Assembly (NCBI RefSeq): GCF_000425445.1
Contig: NZ_KE384378.1
Coordinates: forward strand, 607,191-671,190
Length of the DNA stretch: 64,000 bases
Direction of reading: 5' to 3'
Origin: Flavobacterium denitrificans DSM 15936
GTDB taxonomy: Bacteria; Bacteroidota; Bacteroidia; Flavobacteriales; Flavobacteriaceae
The position numbers and the translations under genes are program-made. The notes below the pieces were generated by a model. It did no database searches, had not been told where the DNA came from, and worked only from the letters and a program-made list of their open reading frames with translations. Positions within the stretch are counted from its first letter, which is position 1; each line of letters starts with the position of its first letter. Positions 11,128 to 21,045 of the stretch are shown piece by piece.

Positions 11128-11979
11128 ATGAAATGGCAAGGTAGAAGACAAAGCGATAATGTGGAAGACCGTAGAGGTTTATCTGGTGGCAAAGTAGCTA
11201 TTGGAGGAGGCGTTATCGGAATAATTATTTTGTTATTAAACGTTTTTGGTGGCGAAACTGGACAAACTGTAGGAGCGGCACTTGAACAAATGCAAGGTGG
11301 ACAACAGACTCAAACCGAAGCCGCTGCGCCATTAAGTAAAGAAGATGAAGAAATGGGGAATTTCGTCAGAGTTATTCTGGCGGATACTGAAGATATCTGG
11401 AGCAAAATTTTTGAAGAACATGGAATGACTTATAAAAAACCAAAACTAGTTCTTTTTAAAGGCTCTGTACAAACAGCTTGTGGTGGCGCATCATCTGCAT
11501 CTGGGCCTTTTTATTGCCCTGGAGACCAAAAAGTTTATATGGATTTAGGATTCTTTGAAGAACTTAAAAATAAATTTGGCGCTAGAGGTGGGGATTTTGC
11601 CATTGCATATGTTATAGCACATGAAATTGGCCATCATATACAAACTTTGCTGGGCACTTCAGCAAAAATGCGTCAGGCTCAAGAAGGGAAAAGTGAAGCT
11701 GAAGCCAACAAACTTTCAGTAGCTTTAGAACTCCAAGCTGATTTTTACGCGGGTGTTTGGACACATTATAATCAACAAAATTTAGATGTAGATGACATTG
11801 ATGAAGCTTTAAGTGCCGCGAATGCTGTTGGCGACGACGCAATTCAAAGCAAAATGCAAGGGCATGTAGTTCCAGACTCCTTCACACACGGATCATCTGA
11901 GCAAAGAATGTACTGGTTTAAAAAAGGCTTTAAAACTGGTGATATTCGACAAGGCACAACCTTTGAAGAAATTGAATAA
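11128..11979 (+). CDS. Neutral zinc metallopeptidase (YpfJ/KPN_02809 family)
   Basis: Residues 1-20 are a polar cytosolic stretch beginning MKWQGRRQSDNVEDRRG, a hallmark of this family. One hydrophobic helix (about 25-42) anchors the protein in the membrane, followed by a low-complexity linker. The catalytic domain holds H165-E166-x-x-H169 in AHEIGHHIQ, the zincin motif, and ALELQADFYAGVW contributes the third ligand region. Length (283) is normal for the family. Physiological substrates are not known. A strong terminator follows, so the gene is probably a single transcription unit. Confidence 0.92.
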   Translation: MKWQGRRQSDNVEDRRGLSGGKVAIGGGVIGIIILLLNVFGGETGQTVGAALEQMQGGQQTQTEAAAPLSKEDEEMGNFVRVILADTEDIWSKIFEEHGMTYKKPKLVLFKGSVQTACGGASSASGPFYCPGDQKVYMDLGFFEELKNKFGARGGDFAIAYVIAHEIGHHIQTLLGTSAKMRQAQEGKSEAEANKLSVALELQADFYAGVWTHYNQQNLDVDDIDEALSAANAVGDDAIQSKMQGHVVPDSFTHGSSEQRMYWFKKGFKTGDIRQGTTFEEIE

Positions 11980-12006
11980 TACAAAAACCAATAGAATAAC
12001 CAACCT

Positions 12007-12040
12007 AAAAAGCACAACATAACTGTTGTGCTTTTTTTAT
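12007..12040 (+). terminator. Intrinsic terminator after the zinc metallopeptidase
   Basis: An 8-bp perfect stem AGCACAAC / GTTGTGCT, extended by A-T pairs, with a 6-nt loop and followed by a run of T. Confidence 0.85.
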
Positions 12041-12053
12041 TTTTTATAATCCC

Positions 12054-12294
12054 TATAAGTTCATTTTAGACTTTGGTTGTATTTCATAAAAAATCAATTA
12101 GAGGTCATATTAAAAAACAATGCCAAAGGTTTCAACCGTTGGAGCGCAAGGCATATCACAATTTATTTCTACATGTATTTTAGCGTACCCAGGGTTGAAA
12201 CCACGGGCTATATTTGAATATTAGTTTCTTTAATTTAAATCTTCTTTTTTTAAACCTTATTACTTATTCAACCTCAATCTAAAATGAACTTATA
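12054..12294. repeat. MITE-like element with nested inverted repeats
   Basis: Perfect 17-bp inverted arms at 12054-12070 and 12278-12294 (TATAAGTTCATTTTAGA and its complement) enclose about 207 bp without a credible gene. Inside are a second pair of 10-bp arms, GGTTTCAACC at 12128-12137 and its complement at 12193-12202. The nested layout resembles a non-autonomous repeat element. No target duplication could be established. Confidence 0.5.
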
Positions 12295-12328
12295 TTACTT
12301 ATATGGTTCAAAAAAATTAAACGCACAA

Positions 12329-12358
12329 AAAAAGCCTTGAATTTCTTCAAGGCTTTTT
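12329..12358 (-). terminator. Terminator downstream of tRNA-His
   Basis: Perfect stem AAAGCCTTGAA / TTCAAGGCTTT with a 4-nt loop. On the minus strand it is followed by a T-run, immediately past the tRNA 3' end. Confidence 0.8.
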
Positions 12359-12363
12359 ATCTG

Positions 12364-12438
12364 GGTGGCTGACCGGGTTCGAACCGGCGACCCGCGGCAC
12401 CACAAACCGCTACTCTAACCAGCTGAGCTACAACCACC
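12364..12438 (-). tRNA. tRNA-His (anticodon GTG)
   Basis: Reading the minus strand, the acceptor arm GTGGTTG pairs with CAGCCAC. There is a preceding encoded G(-1) facing C73, the hallmark of tRNA-His. The D arm AGCTCAGCTGGTTAGAG, the anticodon stem GCGGT/GCCGC with loop TTGTGGT (anticodon GTG) and the T arm GGTTCGAACCC are all intact. The 3' CCA is not fully encoded (CAG follows C73), so CCA addition is required. Confidence 0.96.
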
Positions 12439-12456
12439 ATTTTTGCTTAGCGAGTG

Positions 12457-12486
12457 CAAATATAGAACAAAGGTTGAGTTCTACAA
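12457..12486 (-). promoter_or_regulatory. Promoter of tRNA-His
   Basis: On the minus strand TTG (12484-12486) is separated by 19 bases from TATATTTG (12457-12464), matching the Bacteroidetes -33/-7 consensus, 18 bases upstream of the tRNA 5' end. Confidence 0.75.
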
Positions 12487-12514
12487 AGAAAAAAATGAAA
12501 AATTTTCATAAAAA

Positions 12515-13231
12515 TTAAATCAAATTTTCTAAGCTATTGACTGCCAAACACCTTTCAACTGTAAAACCTTCGGCAAAATCTTTTCCAACTAGTCTTCCTA
12601 AGTCTTGCGCACGATAATTTAAGCTTTCAAAAAAGTTTTTACTCGTAATTGGCGTTGCAGGCTCATTTGAATTTGGATCGTAAAATTGGGTTTTATAAGC
12701 CATAATCGCTTCAATTTTCTTTTCTTCGAAACCAGTAATGTCTACAACAAAATCTGGAGTGATATTTTTCCACTGTATATAATGATAGACTATTTTAGGC
12801 CTCCAAGCTTCTTGTGGTTCGCCATCAATTGAAGTTTCAATTTTCATTAAGCCTGAAAGAAAACAAGCATCAGAAACTAATTTGCTTCCTTTTCCATGAT
12901 CAATATGCCGATCATCAATGGCATTACACAACACAATCTCGGGCTTGTACTTACGAATCATTTTTATCACTTCTAATTGATGCTTTTCATCGTTTACGAA
13001 AAAGCCGTCACGCATGGCCAAATTCTCGCGAACCAGAACTCCTAAAATCTTCGCTGCGTCTTTTGCTTCCTGATCTCTAATTTCTGCGGTACCGCGCGTT
13101 CCCAATTCGCCACGGGTTAAATCGACAATACCAACTTTTTTCCCAAGCGAAACTTCTTTTAAAATGGTTCCAGCACAACCTAATTCTACATCATCTGGAT
13201 GTGCACCGAATGCTAATATGTCTAATTTCAT
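12515..13231 (-). CDS. bshB1: Bacillithiol biosynthesis deacetylase BshB1
   Basis: BshB1 removes the acetyl group from GlcNAc-malate to give GlcN-malate, the second step of bacillithiol synthesis, the low-molecular-weight thiol of Bacteroidetes and Firmicutes. The 238-residue protein is a LmbE/PIG-L fold enzyme with the zinc motif H11-P-D-D14 (LAFGAHPDDVELG) and the downstream HxxH element (DRHIDHGKG). The motif REGYVF-type acetyl-CoA sites are absent, as expected for a hydrolase. It lies downstream of the menF-like gene on the same strand, with a 76-bp gap holding an inverted word repeat, so co-transcription is uncertain. Confidence 0.95.
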   Translation of the reverse strand: MKLDILAFGAHPDDVELGCAGTILKEVSLGKKVGIVDLTRGELGTRGTAEIRDQEAKDAAKILGVLVRENLAMRDGFFVNDEKHQLEVIKMIRKYKPEIVLCNAIDDRHIDHGKGSKLVSDACFLSGLMKIETSIDGEPQEAWRPKIVYHYIQWKNITPDFVVDITGFEEKKIEAIMAYKTQFYDPNSNEPATPITSKNFFESLNYRAQDLGRLVGKDFAEGFTVERCLAVNSLENLI

Positions 13232-13240
13232 AATTTTTGT

Positions 13241-13307
13241 TTCAGGTTTCAGGTTTCAAGTTTCAGATTGCGCACAGAACGTGAAACCTGAAACTTTGAA
13301 CATGAAA
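13241..13307. repeat. Inverted word repeat between bshB1 and menF-like gene
   Basis: Repeats of GTTTCAGGTTTCAGG face GTGAAACCTGAAAC, forming an imperfect hairpin that fills the gap. The same word family is scattered in flavobacterial intergenic DNA. Confidence 0.55.
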
Positions 13308-14372
13308 CTATTTTTTTAATACTCTTTTCATCGTCATAGATTTATTGACGCTTTCCTCCCATTCTTTTTCAGGAATACTTTCTTTTGTGATTCCGCAACC
13401 CATGTACAAAATTGCTTTTTCGTCCTGAATTTGCATGCATCGTAAATTTACAAATAAATCAGAACTAGCATTGTTTCCTGCAAAAGTACTGTTTAATTCA
13501 CCCAGAAAACCCGTATAGAAAGTTCTGTCGTAATTTTCATTTTCTAAAATAAATGCTTTCGATTTCTTTTTTGGAAGTCCGCAAACGGCTGGCGTTGGAT
13601 GTAGTGTATCAACAACTTCTTCTAAAGTTGAATTGTCTTTTAAAACACCCGAAATATCTGTTTTAATATGCCAAATCGATCCGGCCTTTAAACTATAAGG
13701 CTCAGAAACCACAACCGAAGCAGTAAATTCTCTAAGTCTTTTTACGATAAAATCGGTTACAAACTGCTGTTCATCTTTTTCTTTTTGCTGCCAAATGATT
13801 TCTGCTTGATTATTATCTTTTTGCGTTCCCGCTAAAGCCATAGTCTCAAAAACATTTCCGTTTGCTTTTAGAAGTTTTTCTGGTGTTGCCCCCATCCACA
13901 TTCCAATTTTTGGGTGAAAAAAGCAATAACAGAATGTTGCAGGATACAATTGAACTAAATGCTGAAAAGTTTCGATAAAATCAAATTCATACAACGGTAC
14001 TTCTTCACTTCTCGATAAAACTACTTTTTTGAATTCTTCATTTTTTATCGCTTCAATTCCTTGAGCAACTAAATATTCAAATTGAAATTTAGCTTCGGGA
14101 TCAAAACTCAAATCATCAATTTCGATGGAGGCAAATAAAGTCGGCTCTATTTCAGAAGTAATAATTTCCGATCCATGTTCTGGAATTAAAATCAGCTGTT
14201 TTTCATCAAAAGAAGCAAAAACAAAGCCTTTTTCGCTGTAATCTGAAACAGTATGCAAATTATTGTTCTGTTGTAAAATTCCAATAAGATTTGTGGTGTT
14301 GGGCTTTGAATAAAGTACAAAAGGCAAGTTTTGTTCTTTATGATTTTTTATTTTTAAGAAAAATGGATTCAT
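13308..14372 (-). CDS. menF: Isochorismate synthase / chorismate-binding enzyme
   Basis: The gene probably converts chorismate to isochorismate for menaquinone synthesis. The 354-residue protein carries the chorismate-utilising signature region: FKKVVLSRSEEVPL, MGATPEKLLKANG, FETMALAGTQ, HIKTDISGVL, LHPTPAVCGLPK and FYTGFLGE, followed by the metal-binding tail. It starts four bases after the stop of the hotdog thioesterase gene, so the two form an operon; together they suggest a menaquinone role. An entC-type siderophore role is possible but no siderophore genes are nearby. Confidence 0.88.
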   Translation of the reverse strand: MNPFFLKIKNHKEQNLPFVLYSKPNTTNLIGILQQNNNLHTVSDYSEKGFVFASFDEKQLILIPEHGSEIITSEIEPTLFASIEIDDLSFDPEAKFQFEYLVAQGIEAIKNEEFKKVVLSRSEEVPLYEFDFIETFQHLVQLYPATFCYCFFHPKIGMWMGATPEKLLKANGNVFETMALAGTQKDNNQAEIIWQQKEKDEQQFVTDFIVKRLREFTASVVVSEPYSLKAGSIWHIKTDISGVLKDNSTLEEVVDTLHPTPAVCGLPKKKSKAFILENENYDRTFYTGFLGELNSTFAGNNASSDLFVNLRCMQIQDEKAILYMGCGITKESIPEKEWEESVNKSMTMKRVLKK

Positions 14373-14375
14373 AAT

Positions 14376-14807
14376 TTATTCACTTTTCTTTCTGTCCAAA
14401 ACCATATTCGTCAATTTGCAAAGCGAAACCAAATTCCCTTCTTCATCGGTAATTTTAATTTCCCATAAATGAAGACTTCTTCCTTTGTGAATGATTCGGG
14501 CTGTTCCAAAAACATAACCTTCACGAATACTTTTCAGGTGATTTGCCGAGATTTCGATGCCTCTAACCTCCTGCTCTTTCGGATTGATGAAAAAGAAAGA
14601 AGCTGCACTTCCTACACTTTCTGCTAAAGCTACAGAAGCACCACCGTGCAACAATCCCATTGGCTGATGAACGCTAGGATTTACAGGCATTTTTGCAGTT
14701 AAAAAATCTTCTCCGGCGTCGATATATTCAATTTTAAGCGTTTCCATTAAGGTGTTTTTTGAAAACTCATTACAGCGCGCCAAAATCTGCTCTTTTGTGT
14801 GATTCAT
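14376..14807 (-). CDS. Hotdog-fold thioesterase (PaaI/MenI-like)
   Basis: A 143-residue acyl-CoA thioesterase of the hotdog superfamily, with the central motif HQPMGLLHGGASVALAESVG. The glutamate in this stretch is the usual catalytic residue of the MenI/YbgC-like 4HBT-II group. Its gene directly precedes the isochorismate synthase gene (gap 3 bp), so hydrolysis of 1,4-dihydroxy-2-naphthoyl-CoA in menaquinone synthesis is the likely role; this is inference from context. A broad acyl-CoA thioesterase remains possible. Confidence 0.88.
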   Translation of the reverse strand: MNHTKEQILARCNEFSKNTLMETLKIEYIDAGEDFLTAKMPVNPSVHQPMGLLHGGASVALAESVGSAASFFFINPKEQEVRGIEISANHLKSIREGYVFGTARIIHKGRSLHLWEIKITDEEGNLVSLCKLTNMVLDRKKSE

Positions 14808-14866
14808 TAAAATAAACTTTTAAATCGTAAAATTAAAGAAAGATAACACATAAATCTAAAAAAACG

Positions 14867-14884
14867 GTCCCGAAATTTCGGGAC
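14867..14884. repeat. 18-bp perfect palindrome
   Basis: GTCCCGAAATTTCGGGAC is a perfect palindrome in the gap between the divergent thioesterase and beta-helix lipoprotein genes. It is probably a repeat unit or bidirectional structure; no gene ends here. Confidence 0.5.
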
Positions 14885-15005
14885 TAAAATTAAAAATCAA
14901 TTATGAACTTGTCAGTTTTTTGCTATTTTTACAAAAACAATCAAAAATTAATCTTTGGCTTTTTTTTGCCACAGATTACACAGATTTAAAGGATTTTAAA
15001 AATAC

Positions 15006-15075
15006 AGCCACGAATTACACCAATTTTCGCGAATTATTTCAATTTAATTCGTGAAAATTGGTGTAATTCGTGGCT
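15006..15075. repeat. 30-bp inverted repeat just upstream of the lipoprotein start
   Basis: Arms 15006-15035 and 15046-15075 begin AGCCACGAATTACACC and differ at one position, with a 10-nt loop. The right arm ends 15 bases before the ATG at 15091. It would form a very stable hairpin in the 5' leader. Upstream of it (14960-15000) are more cacagatta-type word repeats. Confidence 0.8.
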
Positions 15076-15090
15076 AAAAAAACTTTTTAA

Positions 15091-16602
15091 ATGCGTCGAT
15101 ATTTTGCACTTTTAATTTTCGGAATCATTTTGGCTTTTAGTTCATGCAGAACTGACTTTGATACCGTTGCCAGCACTGGAGATTTGAAGTTTTCAAAAGA
15201 CACCGTTTATTTGGATACTGTTTTCAAAAATATTGGCTCGAGCACTTATCAATTGAAAGTTTACAACCAAAGCAAAAACGACATTTCGATTCCGATTATT
15301 CAATTAAAAAAAGGTTTAAGCTCTAAATACCGAATGACCGTTGATGGAATGGCCGGCAACAACGGAAAGATTTTTAAAGATGTTACACTCTTGGCAAAAG
15401 ACAGTTTGTACATTTTTATCGAAACTACTGCCGATATTACAGATGCGAATCCGACTGATTTTTTATATACTGACGAAATTCAATTTGATAGTGGTGCCAA
15501 TCTTCAAGAAGTTGCTTTGGTCACTTTAATTCAAGATGCGGTATTTTTATATCCTAATCAAAATCCAGACGGAACAAAAGAAAAAATAAAAATCGACGGC
15601 AAAGATGTTGACGGATTTTATTTAAGCGAAAATGATCTTGTAAACGGCAATGAGCTTCTTTTCACAAAACAAAAACCTTATGTAATTTATGGTTACGCAG
15701 GTGTCCCCGAAAATAAAATGGTAAGTTTTGAAGCCGGTGCTAGAGTTCATTTTCATGTCAATTCTGGATTGTATGTTGCTAAAAACGCTTCTTTACAAAT
15801 TAATGGCGCAGTTTCAGCAACAGATAAATTAGAAAACGAAGTTATTTTTGAAGGTGATCGCCTAGAATCACTTTATTCTGATATTCCCGGACAGTGGAAA
15901 TCGGTTATTATAGAAAATCAAAGTGGAACGCATTCTATAAATCATTTGACTTTGAAAAATGCTGTTACAGGTCTTGACATTAGGAATACCGCAAATACGA
16001 TACAAATCAAAAACAGTCAGTTTTATAATTTTGCCGAACACGGAATTTTATCAAAAAATGGCAAAATCAACGGAGAAAATTTAGTCATAAATTACGCTGG
16101 AATATCAAGTTTATCTTGTGTTTATGGCGGAAATTATAGTTTTGCGCATTGTACTTTTAATAACAATTGGCAAAATAGTTCTCATTTTGCAGTAAATGTC
16201 AGCAATAGCTTAGCGGGGGCGAGTCCAGAAACAAATCCATTGACGCAAGCGACTTTCAACAATTGCATTATTTATGGTTCAAATTTCAATGAATTCAATT
16301 TGAGCAAAAATGCTAATGCAGCTTTTGTTTATCAATTGAACAACTGTTTATTGAAATTCAATAGTTCAAGTACAGATCCAAATTATCAATTCAAAACAGA
16401 TCCTGCACATTATACTAATATCATTCTGAATGAAAATCCTAAATTTCATAATGTTTCCCAGAATAAATTCAACATTGATAAAACTTCTGCCGCTTTCGCG
16501 AAAGGGAATCAGGCATACATCATTCCAACAGATATTTTAGGAATAACGAGAACTTCTCCTCCAGATTTGGGTGCTTATCAGAGTAAAGATTTTCCGAAAT
16601 AA
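15091..16602 (+). CDS. Right-handed beta-helix lipoprotein
   Basis: A 503-residue lipoprotein: a signal peptide of 18 residues ends in a lipobox with C19 (LAFSSC). The first 150 residues look like immunoglobulin-like beta strands (FKNIGSSTYQLKVYNQS). From about residue 200 there are repeated short beta-strand units (VIIENQSGTHSINHLTLKN, FYNFAEHGILSKNGKI) typical of pectate-lyase-like parallel beta-helices. It ends with a motif seen in such proteins (SPPDLGAYQS). No catalytic residues can be assigned. It is likely surface or periplasm exposed; a polysaccharide-binding role is inference. Confidence 0.8.
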   Translation: MRRYFALLIFGIILAFSSCRTDFDTVASTGDLKFSKDTVYLDTVFKNIGSSTYQLKVYNQSKNDISIPIIQLKKGLSSKYRMTVDGMAGNNGKIFKDVTLLAKDSLYIFIETTADITDANPTDFLYTDEIQFDSGANLQEVALVTLIQDAVFLYPNQNPDGTKEKIKIDGKDVDGFYLSENDLVNGNELLFTKQKPYVIYGYAGVPENKMVSFEAGARVHFHVNSGLYVAKNASLQINGAVSATDKLENEVIFEGDRLESLYSDIPGQWKSVIIENQSGTHSINHLTLKNAVTGLDIRNTANTIQIKNSQFYNFAEHGILSKNGKINGENLVINYAGISSLSCVYGGNYSFAHCTFNNNWQNSSHFAVNVSNSLAGASPETNPLTQATFNNCIIYGSNFNEFNLSKNANAAFVYQLNNCLLKFNSSSTDPNYQFKTDPAHYTNIILNENPKFHNVSQNKFNIDKTSAAFAKGNQAYIIPTDILGITRTSPPDLGAYQSKDFPK

Positions 16603-17168
16603 TTTTATTTGCCGCGAAGGCACTAAGATGCAAAAGTTATAATCTCGCAAAGACGCTAAATCGCAAAGGTTTACAATTTCACAAAGCATATTGTAGAGAC
16701 GCACTGCAGTGCCTCTACGCAACAAATATCGGCAATACGTTAGATGCTCTCTACACAATATTGTAACGTAAATCTAATCTTTGTCGATTCTCGAATGTGA
16801 TTTGCTTCGCCAATTCGTTATCGCTCGGATTTCGTTCCTCCAAATGATAAACTGTATCTGAAAACAGAGAAAAAACCACATTTTTTATTCTAAAAACCAC
16901 ATTTTTTCTTTAAATATTCCTTTTTGATAATTTGCATGCTTCATAAATTTTGCAAATCTACTTTTTTGAAAAACTAAAATTAATGTCGTTTTAATTTTGA
17001 TTATTTCTCGTCTAAAACTTTAATATATCAGCGCTTATCAAAAAAGAAAATTTAAATAATCTTTAATTTTCATCAAAGACCCAAACCACTTGATTTTGCG
17101 TCTTTTTGGTAGAAAAAATGCAAGAAAAAAGCAATTTCATTTTTTTTGAAAAGAGATGGTTTCCAAAT
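16603..17168. repeat. Intergenic word-repeat region between lipoprotein and purL
   Basis: The first 150 bases are word repeats (ggcactaagatgcaaaag, cgcaaagacgctaaatcgc) with an imperfect hairpin at 16692-16717 (GTAGAGACGCACTGCAGTGC followed by CTCTAC). The remainder is AT-rich and shows no gene. Confidence 0.55.
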
Positions 17169-17199
17169 TTGCGCTTACTATTTATTTACATTAAATTTG
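17169..17199 (+). promoter_or_regulatory. purL promoter
   Basis: TTG at 17169-17171, 20 bases, then TAAATTTG at 17192-17199: a full Bacteroidetes -33/-7 pair, 25 bases before the purL ATG. Confidence 0.75.
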
Positions 17200-17224
17200 C
17201 AGCTCAATACAACAAACTACACAA

Positions 17225-20200
17225 ATGATCCATTTCTTTGAAAACCAAAGCAAAACTGTTTTTGCCGTACAAACGCAAAACGAAATTTCAGCTCAAGACA
17301 TTTCAAAATTAAACTGGCTTTTTGCCGACGCGAGTAAAATCGAAAAATCAGCATTGTCTGGTTACTTCGTTGGTCCGCGCGCTACCATGATTACACCTTG
17401 GAGTACAAATGCTGTAGAAATTACTCAAAATATGGGTATTTCAGGTATTATCAGAATCGAAGAATTTCATCCAGCAACGGCTGATTTCAATGATTTTGAT
17501 CCAATGCTTTTCCAAAAATTCAACGAATTAGATCAAGAAATCTTCACTATCAACATTCAGCCAGAACCAATTTTGGAAATTGATGATATTGCAACTTACA
17601 ACAAAGTTGAAGGTTTAGCTTTAAGCGAAGAGGAAGTTGAATACTTAAATAATCTTTCAACTAAATTAGGAAGAAAATTGACGGATTCTGAGATTTTTGC
17701 TTTCTCTCAAGCGAATTCAGAGCACTGCCGTCACAAAATTTTCAACGGAACTTTTGTTATTGATGGCGAAGAAAAAGAAACTTCTCTTTTTAAATTAATC
17801 AAAAAAACATCTCAGGAAAATCCTAACGATATTGTTTCTGCTTACAAAGACAACGTTGCTTTTGTAAAAGGACCAAAAGTGCAGCAATTTGCACCGAAAT
17901 CGGCAGATAAACCTGATTTTTACGAAATAAAAGAGTTTGATTCGGTTATCTCTTTAAAAGCCGAAACACATAATTTCCCAACAACTGTTGAGCCTTTCAA
18001 CGGTGCTGCAACTGGATCAGGAGGAGAAATCCGTGACCGTTTAGCAGGAGGACAAGGTTCACTTCCTTTAGCTGGAACTGCTGTTTACATGACTTCATAT
18101 TCTCGTTTGAAAGAAGACAGAAAATGGGAAAATGCTGTTGAAGAAAGAAAATGGTTGTACCAAACGCCAATGGACATTTTGATCAAAGCGTCAAACGGAG
18201 CTTCTGATTTCGGAAATAAATTTGGACAGCCGCTTATTACAGGTTCTGTTTTAACTTTCGAACACGAAGAAGAAAACAGAAAAATTGGTTACGATAAAGT
18301 AATCATGCAAGCAGGTGGAATTGGTTATGGAAAATTAGATCAATCAATTAAACACAAACCACAAGAAGGCGATAAAATCGTAATTCTTGGAGGAGAAAAT
18401 TATAGAATCGGAATGGGTGGTGCTGCGGTTTCTTCTGCAGATACAGGAGCTTTTGGTTCAGGAATTGAGTTGAATGCAATTCAGCGTTCAAATCCTGAAA
18501 TGCAAAAACGTGCTGCAAACGCGATTCGTGGTTTAGTAGAAAGCGACAATAACCCAATTGTTTCTATTCACGATCACGGTGCGGGCGGACACTTAAACTG
18601 TCTTTCAGAATTGGTGGAAGAAACTGGAGGTTTAATCGATTTAGATAAATTGCCAGTTGGAGATCCAACACTTTCTGCAAAAGAAATTATTGGCAACGAA
18701 TCTCAGGAAAGAATGGGATTGGTTATTGGTCAAAAAGATATCGATACCTTACAAAGAATCGCTGACAGAGAGCGTTCTCCAATGTACGAAGTTGGAGATG
18801 TAACAGGAGATCACCGTTTTACATTCGAATCAAAAACTAATGGTTCAAAACCAATGGATTATGCTTTAGAAGATTTCTTCGGAAGTTCTCCAAAAACAAT
18901 CATGACTGATAAAACTGTAGACAGAAAATATAGTGCTGTTTCTTATTCGGCAAATGATTTTGAAAGCTACTTAAAAGACGTTTTACGTTTAGAAGCTGTC
19001 GCTTCAAAAGACTGGTTGACAAACAAAGTTGACCGTTGCGTTGGAGGAAGAGTTGCTAAACAGCAAAATGCTGGTCCGTTACAATTGCCTTTGAACAATG
19101 TTGGTGTAATGGCTTTGGATTATTTAGGAAAAGAAGGAATCGCAACTTCTATCGGGCACGCTCCTATCGCTGCTTTGATTGATCCAGTTGCGGGATCTAG
19201 AAATGCCATTGCAGAATCGTTATCAAACTTGATTTGGGCGCCAATTAAAGATCAATTAAAAGGAGTTTCATTATCTGCAAACTGGATGTGGGCTTGTAAA
19301 AACGAAGGTGAAGACGCTCGTTTATATGCAGCTGTTGAAGGTTGTTCAGAATTTGCAATTGAATTGGGCATCAATATTCCAACTGGAAAAGATTCACTTT
19401 CAATGAAACAAAAATATCCAAACGACGAAGTAATCGCACCTGGAACGGTTATTATTTCAGCTGCTGGAAACTGTACCGATATTAGAAAAGTAGTTGAACC
19501 TGTTTTACAGAAAAACGGAGATTCAATCTATTATATCAATTTGTCTCAAGACGATTTCAAATTAGGAGGTTCGTCTTTTGCACAAATCAGAAATACAATC
19601 GGAAATGAAACTTCTACAATTAAAGATGCTTCTTTCTTCAAAAATGCATTTAATACAATCCAAGATTTAATTGGTGAAAACCAAATTTTAGCAGGTCACG
19701 ATATCGGAAGTGGTGGTTTAATTACTACTTTATTAGAATTGTGTTTTGCTGATGTAAATCTTGGAGCAAAAATTGATTTCTCTGCTTTTGCAGAAAAAGA
19801 TTTATTGAAAATCCTTTTTGCAGAAAACATCGGAATCGTATTCCAAGCAAAATCTGATGCAGCTGTTGAAGCTAAATTAAAAGCTAATAATGTTGAATTC
19901 TTCAAAATTGGTTCTGTAACTTCTACAGCATCTTTAGAAGTTGGAAACTGGAAATTAGATATTCCAACTTACAGAGACGTTTGGTTTGAAACTTCTTATT
20001 TATTAGATCAAAAACAATCTAAAAATGGAACTGCGAAAGCACGTTTTGAAAACTATAAAAATCAAGTTTTAAATTACACTTTCCCTGCACATTTCACAGG
20101 AAAGAAACCAGAAATAGACAACTCAAAACCAAGACCAAAAGCGGCGATTATTCGTGAAAAAGGAAGTAATTCTGAGCGCGAAATGGCAAACGCAATGTAC

Positions 20201-20878
20201 TTGGCGGGATTTGATGTAAAAGACGTTCACATGACGGATTTAATTTCTGGACGCGAAACGCTTGAAGATATTCAGTTTATCGGAGCAGTTGGTGGATTCT
20301 CTAATTCTGACGTTTTAGGTTCTGCTAAAGGTTGGGCTGGAGCTTTCTTATACAATGAAAAAGCAAAAACTGCTTTAGATAATTTCTTTAAAAGAGAAGA
20401 TACTTTATCTGTTGGAATCTGTAACGGATGCCAGTTGTTTATGGAATTAGAAGTAATTAATCCAGAACATGAAGTTCACGGAAAAATGCACCATAATGAA
20501 AGTCAAAAACACGAAAGTATCTTTACTTCTGTAACAGTTCAAGAGAATAACTCTGTTATGTTATCTACTTTAGCAGGAAGCACTTTAGGAGTTTGGGTTT
20601 CTCACGGAGAAGGTAAATTTAAATTGCCTTATTCAGAAGATCAATACAACATTGTTTCTAAATATGCTTACGAAGGATACCCAGCAAACCCTAACGGTTC
20701 TGATTACAACACCGCAATGATGTGCGACAAAACGGGAAGACACTTAGTTATGATGCCTCACATTGAGCGTTCGACTTTCCAATGGAACTGGGCGCATTAT
20801 CCAAAAGACAGAAATGACGAGGTTACACCTTGGCACGAAGCTTTTGTCAATGCGAGAAAATGGATTGAGAAAAACTAA
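17225..20878 (+). CDS. purL: Phosphoribosylformylglycinamidine synthase, single chain
   Basis: The enzyme converts FGAR, ATP and glutamine to FGAM, the fourth step of de novo purine synthesis. The 1217-residue protein is the large single-chain form. It has an N-terminal PurS-like domain, a linker with the FGAM hinge motif [15 protein letters not shown], two synthetase halves ([35 protein letters not shown]) and a C-terminal glutamine amidotransferase (from about residue 965). The nucleophile there is C1066 in GICNGCQ; the HIE-type motif sits in MMPHIERS. It has its own promoter and terminator, so it is not part of a pur cluster here. Confidence 0.98.
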   Translation: MIHFFENQSKTVFAVQTQNEISAQDISKLNWLFADASKIEKSALSGYFVGPRATMITPWSTNAVEITQNMGISGIIRIEEFHPATADFNDFDPMLFQKFNELDQEIFTINIQPEPILEIDDIATYNKVEGLALSEEEVEYLNNLSTKLGRKLTDSEIFAFSQANSEHCRHKIFNGTFVIDGEEKETSLFKLIKKTSQENPNDIVSAYKDNVAFVKGPKVQQFAPKSADKPDFYEIKEFDSVISLKAETHNFPTTVEPFNGAATGSGGEIRDRLAGGQGSLPLAGTAVYMTSYSRLKEDRKWENAVEERKWLYQTPMDILIKASNGASDFGNKFGQPLITGSVLTFEHEEENRKIGYDKVIMQAGGIGYGKLDQSIKHKPQEGDKIVILGGENYRIGMGGAAVSSADTGAFGSGIELNAIQRSNPEMQKRAANAIRGLVESDNNPIVSIHDHGAGGHLNCLSELVEETGGLIDLDKLPVGDPTLSAKEIIGNESQERMGLVIGQKDIDTLQRIADRERSPMYEVGDVTGDHRFTFESKTNGSKPMDYALEDFFGSSPKTIMTDKTVDRKYSAVSYSANDFESYLKDVLRLEAVASKDWLTNKVDRCVGGRVAKQQNAGPLQLPLNNVGVMALDYLGKEGIATSIGHAPIAALIDPVAGSRNAIAESLSNLIWAPIKDQLKGVSLSANWMWACKNEGEDARLYAAVEGCSEFAIELGINIPTGKDSLSMKQKYPNDEVIAPGTVIISAAGNCTDIRKVVEPVLQKNGDSIYYINLSQDDFKLGGSSFAQIRNTIGNETSTIKDASFFKNAFNTIQDLIGENQILAGHDIGSGGLITTLLELCFADVNLGAKIDFSAFAEKDLLKILFAENIGIVFQAKSDAAVEAKLKANNVEFFKIGSVTSTASLEVGNWKLDIPTYRDVWFETSYLLDQKQSKNGTAKARFENYKNQVLNYTFPAHFTGKKPEIDNSKPRPKAAIIREKGSNSEREMANAMYLAGFDVKDVHMTDLISGRETLEDIQFIGAVGGFSNSDVLGSAKGWAGAFLYNEKAKTALDNFFKREDTLSVGICNGCQLFMELEVINPEHEVHGKMHHNESQKHESIFTSVTVQENNSVMLSTLAGSTLGVWVSHGEGKFKLPYSEDQYNIVSKYAYEGYPANPNGSDYNTAMMCDKTGRHLVMMPHIERSTFQWNWAHYPKDRNDEVTPWHEAFVNARKWIEKN

Positions 20879-20898
20879 AAATAAAATTCAAACAACAG

Positions 20899-20933
20899 GA
20901 AGGCTGCCTCATTTAGAGGCAGCCTTTTTTATT
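20899..20933 (+). terminator. purL terminator
   Basis: Perfect 10-bp stem AGGCTGCCTC / GAGGCAGCCT, 5-nt loop, then T6. Confidence 0.92.
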
Positions 20934-21045
20934 CCAGTCAAAACACTTTCCTTCTCTAAAAAATACGCCAAAAGGTGTATTTTATTTCAAATGCAAAGCT
21001 TTTAGATTTGTCGATATTAAATTTTAAAACAAATCTTTCTTAACT

